A stretch of 64,000 bases of DNA from Dyella_A ginsengisoli (GTDB lineage: Bacteria > Pseudomonadota > Gammaproteobacteria > Xanthomonadales > Rhodanobacteraceae), in NCBI RefSeq assembly GCF_044904665.1, contig NZ_JADIKM010000005.1, forward strand, positions 62,001 through 126,000, given 5' to 3'. The notes under the pieces were generated by a model. That model saw nothing but the letters and a program-made list of their open reading frames with translations. It was not told the origin of the DNA and did no database searches. The translations under genes and the position numbers were made by a program. Positions 13,551 to 22,497 of the stretch are shown here, one piece after another; the stretch's first letter is position 1; every line of letters starts with the position of its first letter.

Positions 13551-15943
13551 GGCGCGCCGCCGACCGCGGTGCTCCCATCCACCGGCATGTGGTAACGCCC
13601 TTGCCCGATCGGTTTGCCGGTTTCCGGATCGGACGGAAACACCGATACGTAGCAGCGACTGCTGCAGGCATCGGGACGTTGCAGTGCCAGTTGCACCTGC
13701 TGGTGCCCATGGGCGAGCAGCTGCAGGGCACGGCCGGAGGTTTCCTGCAGTTCCCGGCCATCCTCGGCGGTCAGAACCACCAGTGGCACAAACGTGCGGC
13801 TTTGTCGTGCATCGCCGTTGTCGAACCGGGCCGTCAGCTGCAGGTTGCGGCCGACCTGCGCCACCTCGATCGATTGCGTCGACAGGCCATGCACCACCGG
13901 CGCGTCGCCGGCTGGTGGCAGCGTCTGCGGGGCCGCCTGATAAGCCACCAACGTGGGCTTGGCGCCGTCCGGAGCCAGTGCCAGTTTCTGCATGAAGATC
14001 GCATTTGCCTGCTCGTAGCGTTGCCGACGGAGCGTCGCCCAGGCGAACGCCGCCGCGTCGTCGCTCGGCAGCAGGTGCATGCCTTCCTGCAGCTCGAACA
14101 GCTGCCCGTTGTGCAGCCACCAGAGGCCGGCGAGGAAATCCGGCGCGCTGGTCTTGGTCTGCTGCAGGGGCAGTTGGTGGATGTTGCGGAAGCTGTCGTC
14201 CGTGTCCAGGGCGCCGCCCAGCCACGGTGTCTGCGCCGGCCGTTTCAGTCCGTAGGTGTGCGACAGCAACGCCATCAGCGACGGCGTGACGTCCAGATGC
14301 GAGGACACGGCGCGAAAGTGCCGGGTCTGCTTGAGCAGCGGCGAGAAGATCACAAGCGGCACGCGGTAGCGGTCGATGTGCTCGCCCATCGGGATCTCCG
14401 GCAGGCGATGGTCGCCGGTGATCACGAAAATGGTGTTGGCGTACCAGGGCTGCCTGACCACCGTATCGAAATAGCGGCGCAGTTGGTCGTCGGTGTAGAG
14501 GATGGTGCTGTAGATGTCCGCATTGGCCCGGTAGGCGGCCAGCTCGCCGTCCGGAATGTGCATCTCGCGCAGGCGCTGCTCGAAGCGCGCGAGGTAGGCG
14601 TCCTGCCCTGGAAACTTGTAGGCGGTGTGCATGGAGATGGTCTGCATCGCCAGCAGGAACGGGGTGGGCTGTTGCGTGCTGTCGGCCAGCACGCGCGACA
14701 CCAGTTCCTTGTCCGGGTAACCCCATTCGCTGAAGGGGTTGAGCGCGTAGCCGGGGCCGAAGGTCGTCTTGTCCACCAGCTTCTGCACGCCCTGCAACTG
14801 CATGAACTCGCGTTCGTGGTCGAAGCCGGTGTCGGTGCCGTTGTAGAACGCGGTGTGGTAGCCCTGTTCCTCCAGCAGGTTGAACAGCCCGGGGCCTGGG
14901 GGCATGCGCGCACCGAGCGCGGTGAAGCCCTCCCGCGCGAACGGCGCCGAGTTGAACAGGCTCGGCAGCACGCCGAAGGTGCGGCCCTGGTTGGCGAGGA
15001 AATTGTCGAAATACAGGCTGCGCGTCGCCAGCTCGTCGAGGAACGGCGTGAAGCTCCCCAGCGACGCCTGCGTGCCGGAGAACGAGCGGCCGAGCCCTTC
15101 GACCACGATCACCACCACGTTGGGCGGGCGGCCGTCGGACGTGGGCGCGAAGTACGCACCCAGCGTGTCCGGCGTCTGCTCGGGGTGCAGGAACGGAAAC
15201 TGCGGATCCAGCGGTGGCATGTCAGCGCCAGCCGCCGCCGCCTCGCCGGATGCCGGCACCGGCGTAGCGCCGGCATGACTGGTCGACCAGCGCCAGATAT
15301 CGGCACCGAACCACGCCAGCTTGTTGCTGGCCAGATCGCGCGCCGCGTCGTTCTTGAGTGCCTGCGCGCCGGTGGGGAGCGACGGCAGCCAGGCGAGCAG
15401 GCCGGCGATCAGCAGCACGCTGGTCCATCGCATGCTGCCTTCGGCGCGGCGGCGCGCGCTCACGTACAGGCCGCCCCACAGCAGCAGCAACGGCAGGCCG
15501 AAGGCCAGCACGCTGCGCAGGTCGAACGGCGTGTCGGACAGCGTGGTGTGGATTTCCCCCACGCTGTATCCGAACAGATCCGCCCCCAGCGGCACGTGCG
15601 CCACCTGGAAGTACTGGTTGAGCGCGGCCTGCACCACCACGAACAGCGACCACAGCATGCCCAAGGCCACGAGGCGCAGACGCTCCCGTCGCAGGGCCAG
15701 CAGCGGAAGCGACAACAGCAGCAGGATCGGCACCGCGCGCAGCAGTATCAGCGCAGCCTGCGCCAAGGCAATGCCGGCGATGGTCCACGGCTGGCCGCCG
15801 TCGACGCTGACACCGGCGACACCACTGACGACTGCGCCTGCCACCAGCGCCAGCTGCGCCAGCACCAGCGCCGGGAACGCGGCGGAGAAGCGCGACCAGG
15901 CGTGGCCCGGTTGCGGGGAAGTGGCAGACAGTGCCCTCACCAC
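13547..15943 (-). CDS. LTA-synthase-like membrane phosphotransferase (sulfatase fold)
   Basis: 798 aa. The N-terminal ~190 residues contain about five membrane segments. The periplasmic alkaline-phosphatase/sulfatase domain has metal ligand E282 in 'VVVIVVEGLG', a catalytic threonine T322 in 'NQGRTFGVLPSLF', H439, and D511-H512 in 'ITGDHRLPE'. This layout is that of LtaS/OpgB/BcsG-type enzymes, which move phosphoglycerol or phosphoethanolamine onto glycans. About 200 extra residues follow the catalytic domain. The start is GTG 15943 or GTG 15940; the second gives a 4-nt GTGA overlap like the other junctions. It probably decorates the polysaccharide, which is inference. Confidence 0.82.
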   Translation of the reverse strand: MVRALSATSPQPGHAWSRFSAAFPALVLAQLALVAGAVVSGVAGVSVDGGQPWTIAGIALAQAALILLRAVPILLLLSLPLLALRRERLRLVALGMLWSLFVVVQAALNQYFQVAHVPLGADLFGYSVGEIHTTLSDTPFDLRSVLAFGLPLLLLWGGLYVSARRRAEGSMRWTSVLLIAGLLAWLPSLPTGAQALKNDAARDLASNKLAWFGADIWRWSTSHAGATPVPASGEAAAAGADMPPLDPQFPFLHPEQTPDTLGAYFAPTSDGRPPNVVVIVVEGLGRSFSGTQASLGSFTPFLDELATRSLYFDNFLANQGRTFGVLPSLFNSAPFAREGFTALGARMPPGPGLFNLLEEQGYHTAFYNGTDTGFDHEREFMQLQGVQKLVDKTTFGPGYALNPFSEWGYPDKELVSRVLADSTQQPTPFLLAMQTISMHTAYKFPGQDAYLARFEQRLREMHIPDGELAAYRANADIYSTILYTDDQLRRYFDTVVRQPWYANTIFVITGDHRLPEIPMGEHIDRYRVPLVIFSPLLKQTRHFRAVSSHLDVTPSLMALLSHTYGLKRPAQTPWLGGALDTDDSFRNIHQLPLQQTKTSAPDFLAGLWWLHNGQLFELQEGMHLLPSDDAAAFAWATLRRQRYEQANAIFMQKLALAPDGAKPTLVAYQAAPQTLPPAGDAPVVHGLSTQSIEVAQVGRNLQLTARFDNGDARQSRTFVPLVVLTAEDGRELQETSGRALQLLAHGHQQVQLALQRPDACSSRCYVSVFPSDPETGKPIGQGRYHMPVDGSTAVGGAP

Positions 15944-17235
15944 AGCGTGTACAACGTGAGCGAAACGATTCGTTCGTTGACGCCGGCCACGTCACTGCCC
16001 TTGGCGTAACCGGCGCTTGCCTTGAAACCCCAGCGCGGCGACAGGTAGTGGCTCCACGCGGCGCTGAAGGCGGCACTGTGGTTGATCACCTGGGTGTCGA
16101 AGCGGTTGAGGTCGGTGCTGCGGCCGTTGCTGACGCTCAGCTCCACGTAGTCGTAGGCATCGCCACGGTAGTAATTGCGCAGCTGTAGGCGATTGCTCCA
16201 GCTGCCGGAACCGACGCCGGGCACGTATTGCAGCTTGTAGCGCGCGTACCAGTTGCCCCAGTAGCGGCCGACGCCGACGCCGTAGAACTGGGTGTCGCTG
16301 GCGAAACGCAGGTGATCGACGCTGGCCGACAGCTCCCAGCCCTGGCCCACGCCCTGGAACACTTCCGCGCGCCATTCCTGCCGCGGCAGCACGCCCGAGC
16401 TGGGGCCTTGCTGGTAGCGCAGGTTGGCGTAGGCGCGCGACCAGAGCGGCACGTAGCCATCCAGCGCCAGCGCATGGTCGCGGGTGCCAAAGTGATCGGC
16501 GCGCAACAGTTCCAGCGCGAGCGAACCCTGGCTGAAGTAGCGGCGCAAGGACAGGTCGGCATCGTTCCAGCCCTGCTGTCCGCCGGTGAAGCCGGTGTGG
16601 TTCCAGCCCAGCGAAGCCCCCCAGTGGTACTCGCCGCCGAGCTCGGCGGCGCGCGGCAGCAGGCTCTGCCGCAGGCTGTTGATCTCGGCGGCGTCCGCCC
16701 CGAGCGCTGCGGCCGCGTCGAAATCGGCGCGAGCCGCGCCGAGCTGCCCCAGGTCGCGCTGAGCACGTCCACGCGCGACATACGCGCGCGGCTCGCGCGG
16801 CGCCAGGGTGATCCAGTGCGCATAGGCATCGACCGCCTGTTGCGGGCGATCGCTCCAGCGGTAGAGATCGCCCAGCGCCGACCAGGCATCGGCGTATTCC
16901 GGGCTTTGCCGGACCACCGTGCGCAGGTCGCTCTCGGCCGCGGCGTATTGCTCGTCCCAGGCATAGGTGCGTCCGCGTGCCAGCAGCAGATCGCCGTTGC
17001 CGGGATGCTCGGCCAGCAGGGCCGTGTAGCGCTCGATCGCCAGCTTCTTCTGGCCGCCGGTGGCGAGCGCGCGTACCTGCACCATCTGCGTCGCCAGCGA
17101 GTCGGGCGCGGCGGACTGCGCCATCAGGCAGGGCGAGATCGCCGCCGCCGTCAATGCCAGCAGCAGAGGCCAGCGGGCGCGGGGCGCGCGCGCGCAAGGG
17201 CGGGGCGTGACTAGGGAGGGATTCCTGCGGGTCAT
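15937..17235 (-). CDS. TPR plus YaiO-type outer-membrane beta-barrel
   Basis: 432 aa. A signal peptide (to about residue 39) is followed by TPR-like helices at about 50-180 ('AIERYTALLAEHPGNGDLLLARGRTYA', split repeats) and a C-terminal barrel rich in aromatic beta strands (about 200-432) ending in the aromatic residue W. This is the YaiO-family architecture, comparable in layout to PgaA (TPR plus porin). It is the likely outer-membrane exit for the polymer. ATG 17235 overlaps the preceding stop by 4 nt. Confidence 0.85.
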   Translation of the reverse strand: MTRRNPSLVTPRPCARAPRARWPLLLALTAAAISPCLMAQSAAPDSLATQMVQVRALATGGQKKLAIERYTALLAEHPGNGDLLLARGRTYAWDEQYAAAESDLRTVVRQSPEYADAWSALGDLYRWSDRPQQAVDAYAHWITLAPREPRAYVARGRAQRDLGQLGAARADFDAAAALGADAAEINSLRQSLLPRAAELGGEYHWGASLGWNHTGFTGGQQGWNDADLSLRRYFSQGSLALELLRADHFGTRDHALALDGYVPLWSRAYANLRYQQGPSSGVLPRQEWRAEVFQGVGQGWELSASVDHLRFASDTQFYGVGVGRYWGNWYARYKLQYVPGVGSGSWSNRLQLRNYYRGDAYDYVELSVSNGRSTDLNRFDTQVINHSAAFSAAWSHYLSPRWGFKASAGYAKGSDVAGVNERIVSLTLYTLW

Positions 17236-18743
17236 GGATGGACGCTCCCCTCGGCTGGCGTGTCGATGGGCATCGTGTCGTTTTCATCCAGGTTGTGTTG
17301 CCACGAGGCATCGCGACGGATGGGCCCCCATCGACGGTGTTTGCGCAGTCCCAGCAACCAGAGCAAGGTGCCGTAGAAACGCCAGCAGGAATTCATCTGG
17401 CGGTAGCCGAAGTTCTCCAGCACCGCCACGGCGAACAGGCGCAATTGCTGCGACGGCCGTGCGTACAGGCCGAAGGACAGCTCCTCCAGCAGCATTGCGT
17501 TGACCGACAGCAGCATGCCCATGCCGACCGCTGCCGCCAGGAAGATCAGGAACGCCTGCAGCGGCACCAGTCCGGCCAGCGCCAGCACGATCATCGACAC
17601 ATAGCCGACCACTTCGATGAGTGGGCCGAGAAACTCGAACACCAGCATGAACGGGAAGGCCACCCAGCCCGCCGTGCCGCCGCGCCGGCTGAACATCAGG
17701 CCGATGTTCGACCACAGGCTTTCGGCCAGGCCGCGCTGCCAGCGCACGCGCTGGTGGCCCAGCGAGGTGACGTCTGTCGGCACCTCGGTCCAGCACACCG
17801 GGTCTGGTACGAACACGATGCGGTAGTCGCGCTTTTCTTCGCGCAGGTTGCGATGCAGCCGGACCACCAGGTCCATGTCCTCGCCCACCGTATCGCCGCG
17901 ATAGCCACCGATGGCGATCACCCGCTCCTTGTAGAACACGCCGAACGCGCCGGAAATGATCAGCAGCGCGTTCATGGGCGACCAGCCCATGCGTCCGAAC
18001 AGGAAGGCACGCAGGTACTCGATCACCTGGAAGCTGGGCAGCCACTGGTTGGGCAGGCCCACCTTGGACAACATGCCGTTGTTGACCGTACAGCCGTTGA
18101 GCACGCGCACCACGCCGCCACTGGCCACCACGCGACCATCCTCCAGAAACGGACGCACCACTCGCGAGAGGCTCTCCGGCTGCAGGATGCAGTCGGCATC
18201 CACCACGCAAAACAGCGGATAGCGCACGCAGTTGATGCCGGCGTTGATTGCGTCGGACTTGCCGCCCTTGGCCTTGTCCACCATGCGCACGCGCGGGTAC
18301 CGCGCCGAGGCGTAGACGCCCTTGACCTCTTCGGTGTGCAGCCGGGCGCGATAGGCCTCGGGCACCTTCACCAGGCCAAAGGCCTCGATCAGCGCCGCGC
18401 GGGTGCCGTCGCTGGAACCGTCATTGACCACGACGATCTCGAACAACGGGTAGTCGGTCTTGAGTAGCGAGTGCACCGAGGCCACCACCGACTTCTCCTC
18501 GTTGTGCGCGGGCAGCACGATGCTCACCGGGGGCTGGTAATCGCGCAGGCCGGGCGGCAGGTAGTTGGCCCGGTATTCGCGCATGTAGCGCACGATCTGA
18601 TAGGCGGAGACGTAGTTGAGGAGCAGGTAGGTCAGGTTGATCGCCACGAAATAGATCATGAAGATCCATTGCATCGACGCCAGCACGTGGTCCCAGGAGC
18701 CGTGCCAGAACATGGCCAGGGGCGCATTCCAGTGGATGCTCAT
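17232..18743 (-). CDS. processive family-2 glycosyltransferase, membrane-bound
   Basis: 503 aa. One or two membrane segments precede the cytosolic GT-A domain and several follow it. Motifs are N-D108-G-S-S-D-G-T, D182-A-D184, T-V-G287-E-D289 and Q331-R-V-R-W335, the D,D,D,QxxRW set of processive synthases such as BcsA and PgaC. Length and topology fit a PgaC/NdvC-type inner-membrane synthase. No PilZ domain is visible, so c-di-GMP control would have to be indirect. It overlaps the HEAT-repeat gene upstream (ATGA) and the barrel gene downstream. The sugar substrate cannot be read from the sequence. Confidence 0.9.
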   Translation of the reverse strand: MSIHWNAPLAMFWHGSWDHVLASMQWIFMIYFVAINLTYLLLNYVSAYQIVRYMREYRANYLPPGLRDYQPPVSIVLPAHNEEKSVVASVHSLLKTDYPLFEIVVVNDGSSDGTRAALIEAFGLVKVPEAYRARLHTEEVKGVYASARYPRVRMVDKAKGGKSDAINAGINCVRYPLFCVVDADCILQPESLSRVVRPFLEDGRVVASGGVVRVLNGCTVNNGMLSKVGLPNQWLPSFQVIEYLRAFLFGRMGWSPMNALLIISGAFGVFYKERVIAIGGYRGDTVGEDMDLVVRLHRNLREEKRDYRIVFVPDPVCWTEVPTDVTSLGHQRVRWQRGLAESLWSNIGLMFSRRGGTAGWVAFPFMLVFEFLGPLIEVVGYVSMIVLALAGLVPLQAFLIFLAAAVGMGMLLSVNAMLLEELSFGLYARPSQQLRLFAVAVLENFGYRQMNSCWRFYGTLLWLLGLRKHRRWGPIRRDASWQHNLDENDTMPIDTPAEGSVHP

Positions 18744-19804
18744 GCCGCAACCCCCAGGTCGTGCTCGGAAAGCACTTGATCGATGATGTCGCGGCCGTAG
18801 GCGTCGCTCTGTCGTTGTTGCATCTGGCGCAATTCAGTGGTCCCCATGCCCGGCAGCATGTGCAGCGCCTGGGCGGCGCGATAGCGCACCCACCACACCT
18901 GGTCGGCCAGCAACGGTTCCAGGCGCTGGCTGTCGGCCGCCTCGCCGATGCGGCCGAGCGCCGATGCCGCGTGCATGCGCACGTGCCAGCGCGATGCGCC
19001 GAGGAAGCCCGCCACCCGCTCGCGATCCTGCTTGTCGTTCACCAGCTGCAAGCAGACGGAGATGGCGTGGTCGTCGGCCGAGGTGTCGAGCAGTTGCCGG
19101 ATCACCCCCGCGGCATGCTCGGGGTCGATGTCGGCAAGGAACCGCACCAGCTTCACCATGTTGCTCTTGTTGGCGCGAAGCAGCGCGTTGTCGAGTTCGC
19201 GCACCGCGCTGCCATCTTCATTTCGGGCCAGCACGCTGGCCACGTTGCCCGGCATCCAGTCGTCGCGCTCCATGATCATCGGCACGAACTTCGCCATTGC
19301 CTGGGGTGGATCCACCTTTCCCAGCGCATGCGCAGCGCACAGCGAGACAATCGGGCTGCGGTCGTTCAGGAACGGCACCAGCTCGTCAAACACGCGGTGG
19401 TCGCGTAGATGGCCCAGCGCCACGATGGCCATGGCGCGGTCGTGGTAATTGCCGGGCAGCATGTGTCGCGCTGCGTCCATCAGGCCCACGCGATGCCCCA
19501 AGGGCAGAAGTCGCGCCGAGTCCGCCTGCGACAGCGATTCGTGGGTTGCGTTCCAGGCTTCGATGAAGCCGGCCGCTTCATCGCGTGCCAAGGGCCGTAC
19601 CTGTACTTCTTCCCCCGCCAGCGTGTGTCGCATCACCTGCAACCAGTGTTGCAGCGCGCGTTTGTTGCGAAGTTCACGCTTTTGCGAGTGCGCCCGCAGG
19701 CAGACGATCACCGTCAGCAGGCCCAGCGCAAGCAGCAGGGTGAGCGCGGCCACCCAGTAGGCCACGGCGAGCAGCGTCGCCCCATCGGCAGCAATTTCCT
19801 TCAC
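18740..19804 (-). CDS. membrane-anchored HEAT-repeat protein
   Basis: 354 aa starting at GTG 19804 with AAGGAGG 4 nt upstream (the ATG two bases earlier would stop at once). One N-terminal membrane segment (about residues 12-36) is followed by HEAT/PBS-lyase-like helical repeats ('RAMAIVALGHLRDHRVFDELVPFL', 'VSLCAAHALGKVDP', 'HVRMHAASALGRIGE', 'VRYRAAQALHML'). Such scaffolds bind partner proteins. As first gene of the operon, it may hold the synthase complex together or sense a signal. The role is inference. Confidence 0.82.
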   Translation of the reverse strand: MKEIAADGATLLAVAYWVAALTLLLALGLLTVIVCLRAHSQKRELRNKRALQHWLQVMRHTLAGEEVQVRPLARDEAAGFIEAWNATHESLSQADSARLLPLGHRVGLMDAARHMLPGNYHDRAMAIVALGHLRDHRVFDELVPFLNDRSPIVSLCAAHALGKVDPPQAMAKFVPMIMERDDWMPGNVASVLARNEDGSAVRELDNALLRANKSNMVKLVRFLADIDPEHAAGVIRQLLDTSADDHAISVCLQLVNDKQDRERVAGFLGASRWHVRMHAASALGRIGEAADSQRLEPLLADQVWWVRYRAAQALHMLPGMGTTELRQMQQRQSDAYGRDIIDQVLSEHDLGVAA

Positions 19805-20262
19805 ATACCCTCCTTCGTCGCCCGTGCCTCACGCTTGTGAAACCTCGGTCGACTATCATGACGGGTGTGTGACATGCATGCTTCGTACCAGGCGCTGGTA
19901 ACGGATTCTGGTTCATGCTCCCTCGTTCATGGAGATCAGCGATCTCGAAGCCGGCCGCCCCGCGCCCGCGGTAATAGGGCTGGGTGGCAGACTGCCCGCA
20001 AGGCTTCGCCTGCGCAGTACCAGCAGGCCGGGGAGCGGCGGTTGGTCGAGACGCCGGGCAAGGCGATGTGAACCGGCAGCGCGGCCGCTGGTCTTCCAGC
20101 AGAAGGTGCCGACGCCCTGCCAGATGGGCAACCCGCGCCTGGCGTGGTGTCCGTGGAAATGGTTCGGCGGCCGGCCCGCAGGGACTTCGATGATGGTCGG
20201 AGCGCCGGGGCTGGGCCGGCCGGGCTCCCTGTGGTCAGCTGCCTGAACGGCCGGCCGCGAGC
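19805..20262. other. upstream region of the polysaccharide operon
   Basis: 458 bp with no convincing gene. Open frames on both strands have low-complexity, GC-driven composition. The promoter of the five-gene operon must be here. I do not see a strong sigma-70 match. Confidence 0.5.
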
Positions 20263-20790
20263 TCAGTGCGCCGAGGCCAGCGCCGTGCGTACCGCGCGCT
20301 CGATGGCGTCGTAGCCGCCTTCGCCGATATGGGTGTAGACCACGCGGCCCTGCCGGTCGATCACGTACTGCGCCGGCCAGTATTGGTTGTGCCAGGCGTT
20401 CCAGGTGGCGTAGGCGTTGTCCTGCGCGACCGGGAACGTGATGCCCAGGCGCTTCACCGCGGCCAGCAGGTTGCCGGTGTCGCGCTCGGCCGCCAGCTCC
20501 GGCGTGTGTACGCCGACCACCACCAGGCCCTGGGCGCGGTACTTCGCATCGAGCGCCTTCACCTGCGGCAGCGCGTGCAGGCAGTTGATGCATTCGAAGG
20601 TCCAGAAGTCGACCAGCAGCACCTTGCCACGCAGTCCGTCGGTGGTGAGCGGCGGCGAATTGATCCAGCGGGTGACGCCGGTGAACGCCGGAGTGCGGTC
20701 GCCGGCGGTGAGCGAGGTCTGCGCGGAAGCCGGCAGGGCAGCGAGGGCGAACAGCAAGGCAAGCAGAGGGCGCAGCGGGAAGCGTGGCAT
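20263..20790 (-). CDS. periplasmic thioredoxin-like (TlpA/DipZ-tail type) protein
   Basis: 175 aa. A signal peptide (residues 1-23, ending ASA) precedes a thioredoxin fold with E-C67-I-N-C70 as redox pair and 'VLLVDFWTFECINC' as the first strand/helix. The 'NYYWPAQYVID'-like region (here HNQYWPAQYVIDRQGRVVYTHIGEGGY) is typical of the DipZ C-terminal domain. It probably moves reducing power to periplasmic proteins, but no DsbD-like partner is adjacent. It lies 108 nt after the start of the S10 peptidase's terminator region on the same strand. Confidence 0.85.
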   Translation of the reverse strand: MPRFPLRPLLALLFALAALPASAQTSLTAGDRTPAFTGVTRWINSPPLTTDGLRGKVLLVDFWTFECINCLHALPQVKALDAKYRAQGLVVVGVHTPELAAERDTGNLLAAVKRLGITFPVAQDNAYATWNAWHNQYWPAQYVIDRQGRVVYTHIGEGGYDAIERAVRTALASAH

Positions 20791-20848
20791 CGGGGCATCT
20801 CACAGGAGCGGGCGGCGGGCGCCCGCGGTGCTTCCCATACGACGCAAA

Positions 20849-20874
20849 CGGCCCGCCGGTTACCCGGCGGGCCG
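20849..20874 (-). terminator. terminator hairpin after the S10 peptidase
   Basis: An 11-bp GC stem (CGGCCCGCCGG / CCGGCGGGCCG) with loop TTAC, 25 nt after the peptidase stop on the minus strand. There is no T-run in the leftward direction, so it may be Rho-assisted. Confidence 0.6.
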
Positions 20875-20899
20875 CTGCATGGCGAGATCGACCGGCGGC

Positions 20900-22399
20900 T
20901 TACTTCACGCCGTACAGCGCCTCCACGTCGGCGCGCAGCTGCGACTGGCTGTCCGGGCGGGCGTAGAACATGTGGCCGCCGGCATAACTCTTGACCTGCA
21001 CACGGTTGGGATCACCCATTGCCGGCATCTGGTCGACGATCAGCACCGAGGCCATGAACGGGCAGGAGAGGTCGTCCCAGCCGTGGGCGATCAGCACGCG
21101 CAGGCCCGGATCGTTGGCCACCGACTCACGCAGCTCGTTCACCGAGCCGCGGTTGGCATCCTTGTCCTGGTGCCACAGGCGATTCACCTGGTAGCTGAGC
21201 GCGTTGTAGCGCGCGTCCACCTTCCAGCCGACGGTCTTGGTGACGAAGTTGACCATCGCCGTGGTGGTGGGCGCGATGATCCCGTTGAGGATCGGATCGC
21301 CGGTCATCTGGCGCGGCGCGTACGGGAACGGGTCCCACGCGGTGACGTTGGAGTCGTAGCGGCTGCCCAGCTTGCCTTCGGCGCGGTAGACCTCGCGCAG
21401 GTAGGCCTGGGTTTCCAGCCGCCCGCCCGAGCGCTTCACGAACAGCGGATCGAGGCCGGTCAGCTCGGTGACCTTCTTGATCATCGCCTCGGTGGCGGCC
21501 GGATCGCTGCGGCCCTTCATCAGCGCGGTGGCGTACTCGTTGCGGGTATAGGCGACGATCGGCGCCATCGCTTCGGCGCTGAGCTTGTGCTCGCGCTCCA
21601 GGTTGGCCGCGGCGATCGAGGGCAGGGTGAGCATCCACGGCAGCGGCGAGACGTTCTCGTCATCCGACGCGGCCGGATCGAGGTAGGGCGACACCAGCAC
21701 CAGGCCGTTCATCGCCACACCGAGCTGGGTCTGCAGGTAGTCGGTGACGCGCGGCCCGCGGAAGCCGCCGTAGCTCTCGCCCACCAGGTACTTGCGCGAG
21801 TCCATGCGGCCGTTCTTCACCAGCCAGTCGTAGACGATGCGCGAGAGATACTTGATGTCGTTGTCGGTGCTGTAGAACAGCTCGGTGGCTTTCTTGTCGT
21901 CCACCAGCGCGCGGCTGTAGCCGGTGCCGATCGGATCGATGAAGACCAGGTCGGTGAAGCCCAGCCAGGTGCCGGGGTTGTCGCGCAGCGTGGCCGGGTC
22001 GGAGGGATTGGCGCCCTCCACGCCGAAGTTCACCCGCTTCGGGCCGATCGCGCCGAGGTTGAGGTACACCGACGATGCACCGGGTCCGCCGTTGAGCGCG
22101 AACGTCACCGGGCGGTCCTTGCCGGGCATGGTGTAGGCGGTGAACACCACCTCGCCGGTGATCTCGCCCTGCTCGTTGCGCACCGGCAGCGAACCTACCG
22201 TGACGGTGTACTTCAGCGTCTTGCCGTCCACCGTGGCGCTCTGCGTGATGTGCGCGTCGGCCGGCAGCGGCGGCAGGTGGAAATCCTTGTCGGCGACGGC
22301 GGGCGCGTCGGCCGCGGCGGGTTTGTCGGCGGCGAAGGCGAGTGTCGTCGTGCCGACGGTCAACGCGGCGAGCAGGGCAAGCGAAAGCGTGTGGCGCAC
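20900..22399 (-). CDS. S10 family serine carboxypeptidase
   Basis: 499 aa from GTG 22399. The signal peptide covers about residues 1-24 (ending AFA). S10 features are the oxyanion motif N103-G-G-P-G-A-S-S, the nucleophile in G-E-S209-Y-G-G, and a late 'HGWDD' and 'GGHMFY' for catalytic Asp and His. These secreted or periplasmic enzymes remove C-terminal residues from peptides in acid conditions. The upstream-extended frame lacks a family N-terminus. It is separated from the FKBP gene by tandem hairpins. Confidence 0.92.
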   Translation of the reverse strand: MRHTLSLALLAALTVGTTTLAFAADKPAAADAPAVADKDFHLPPLPADAHITQSATVDGKTLKYTVTVGSLPVRNEQGEITGEVVFTAYTMPGKDRPVTFALNGGPGASSVYLNLGAIGPKRVNFGVEGANPSDPATLRDNPGTWLGFTDLVFIDPIGTGYSRALVDDKKATELFYSTDNDIKYLSRIVYDWLVKNGRMDSRKYLVGESYGGFRGPRVTDYLQTQLGVAMNGLVLVSPYLDPAASDDENVSPLPWMLTLPSIAAANLEREHKLSAEAMAPIVAYTRNEYATALMKGRSDPAATEAMIKKVTELTGLDPLFVKRSGGRLETQAYLREVYRAEGKLGSRYDSNVTAWDPFPYAPRQMTGDPILNGIIAPTTTAMVNFVTKTVGWKVDARYNALSYQVNRLWHQDKDANRGSVNELRESVANDPGLRVLIAHGWDDLSCPFMASVLIVDQMPAMGDPNRVQVKSYAGGHMFYARPDSQSQLRADVEALYGVK

Positions 22400-22422
22400 G
22401 GTGGAGTCCTGGCGGGGAAAGT

Positions 22423-22489
22423 CCCCGACCGTAGCGGTCGGGGCGCGCCGGCGACCGTGCAGGAAGTCATGCTCCGGACCAAGGTCCGG
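22423..22489 (-). terminator. two adjacent hairpins between FKBP and S10 genes
   Basis: CCCCGACCG-TAG-CGGTCGGGG (22423-22443) and CCGGACC-AA-GGTCCGG (22474-22489) lie in the 98-nt gap. They could end FKBP transcription or form a leader structure for the peptidase gene. Confidence 0.5.
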
Positions 22490-22497
22490 GGGCGACC

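Larger units (their letters stand above)
12531..20250. repeat. 17-bp direct repeat pair bracketing the polysaccharide operon
   Basis: GTCAGCTGCCTGAACGG occurs at 12531-12547 and again at 20234-20250 in the same orientation, and both copies are followed two bases later by GGCCG. They lie just outside the five-gene operon. It could be a trace of insertion, or part of a dispersed intergenic repeat, or chance. Confidence 0.4.

Noticed and set aside
13589..16009. An 806-codon open frame on the plus strand
   Set aside because: Antisense to the LTA-synthase-like gene, whose catalytic motifs are complete.
19929..20246. A 105-codon frame in the gap upstream of the polysaccharide operon
   Set aside because: No ribosome site, low complexity, no family. 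It remains an intergenic region.
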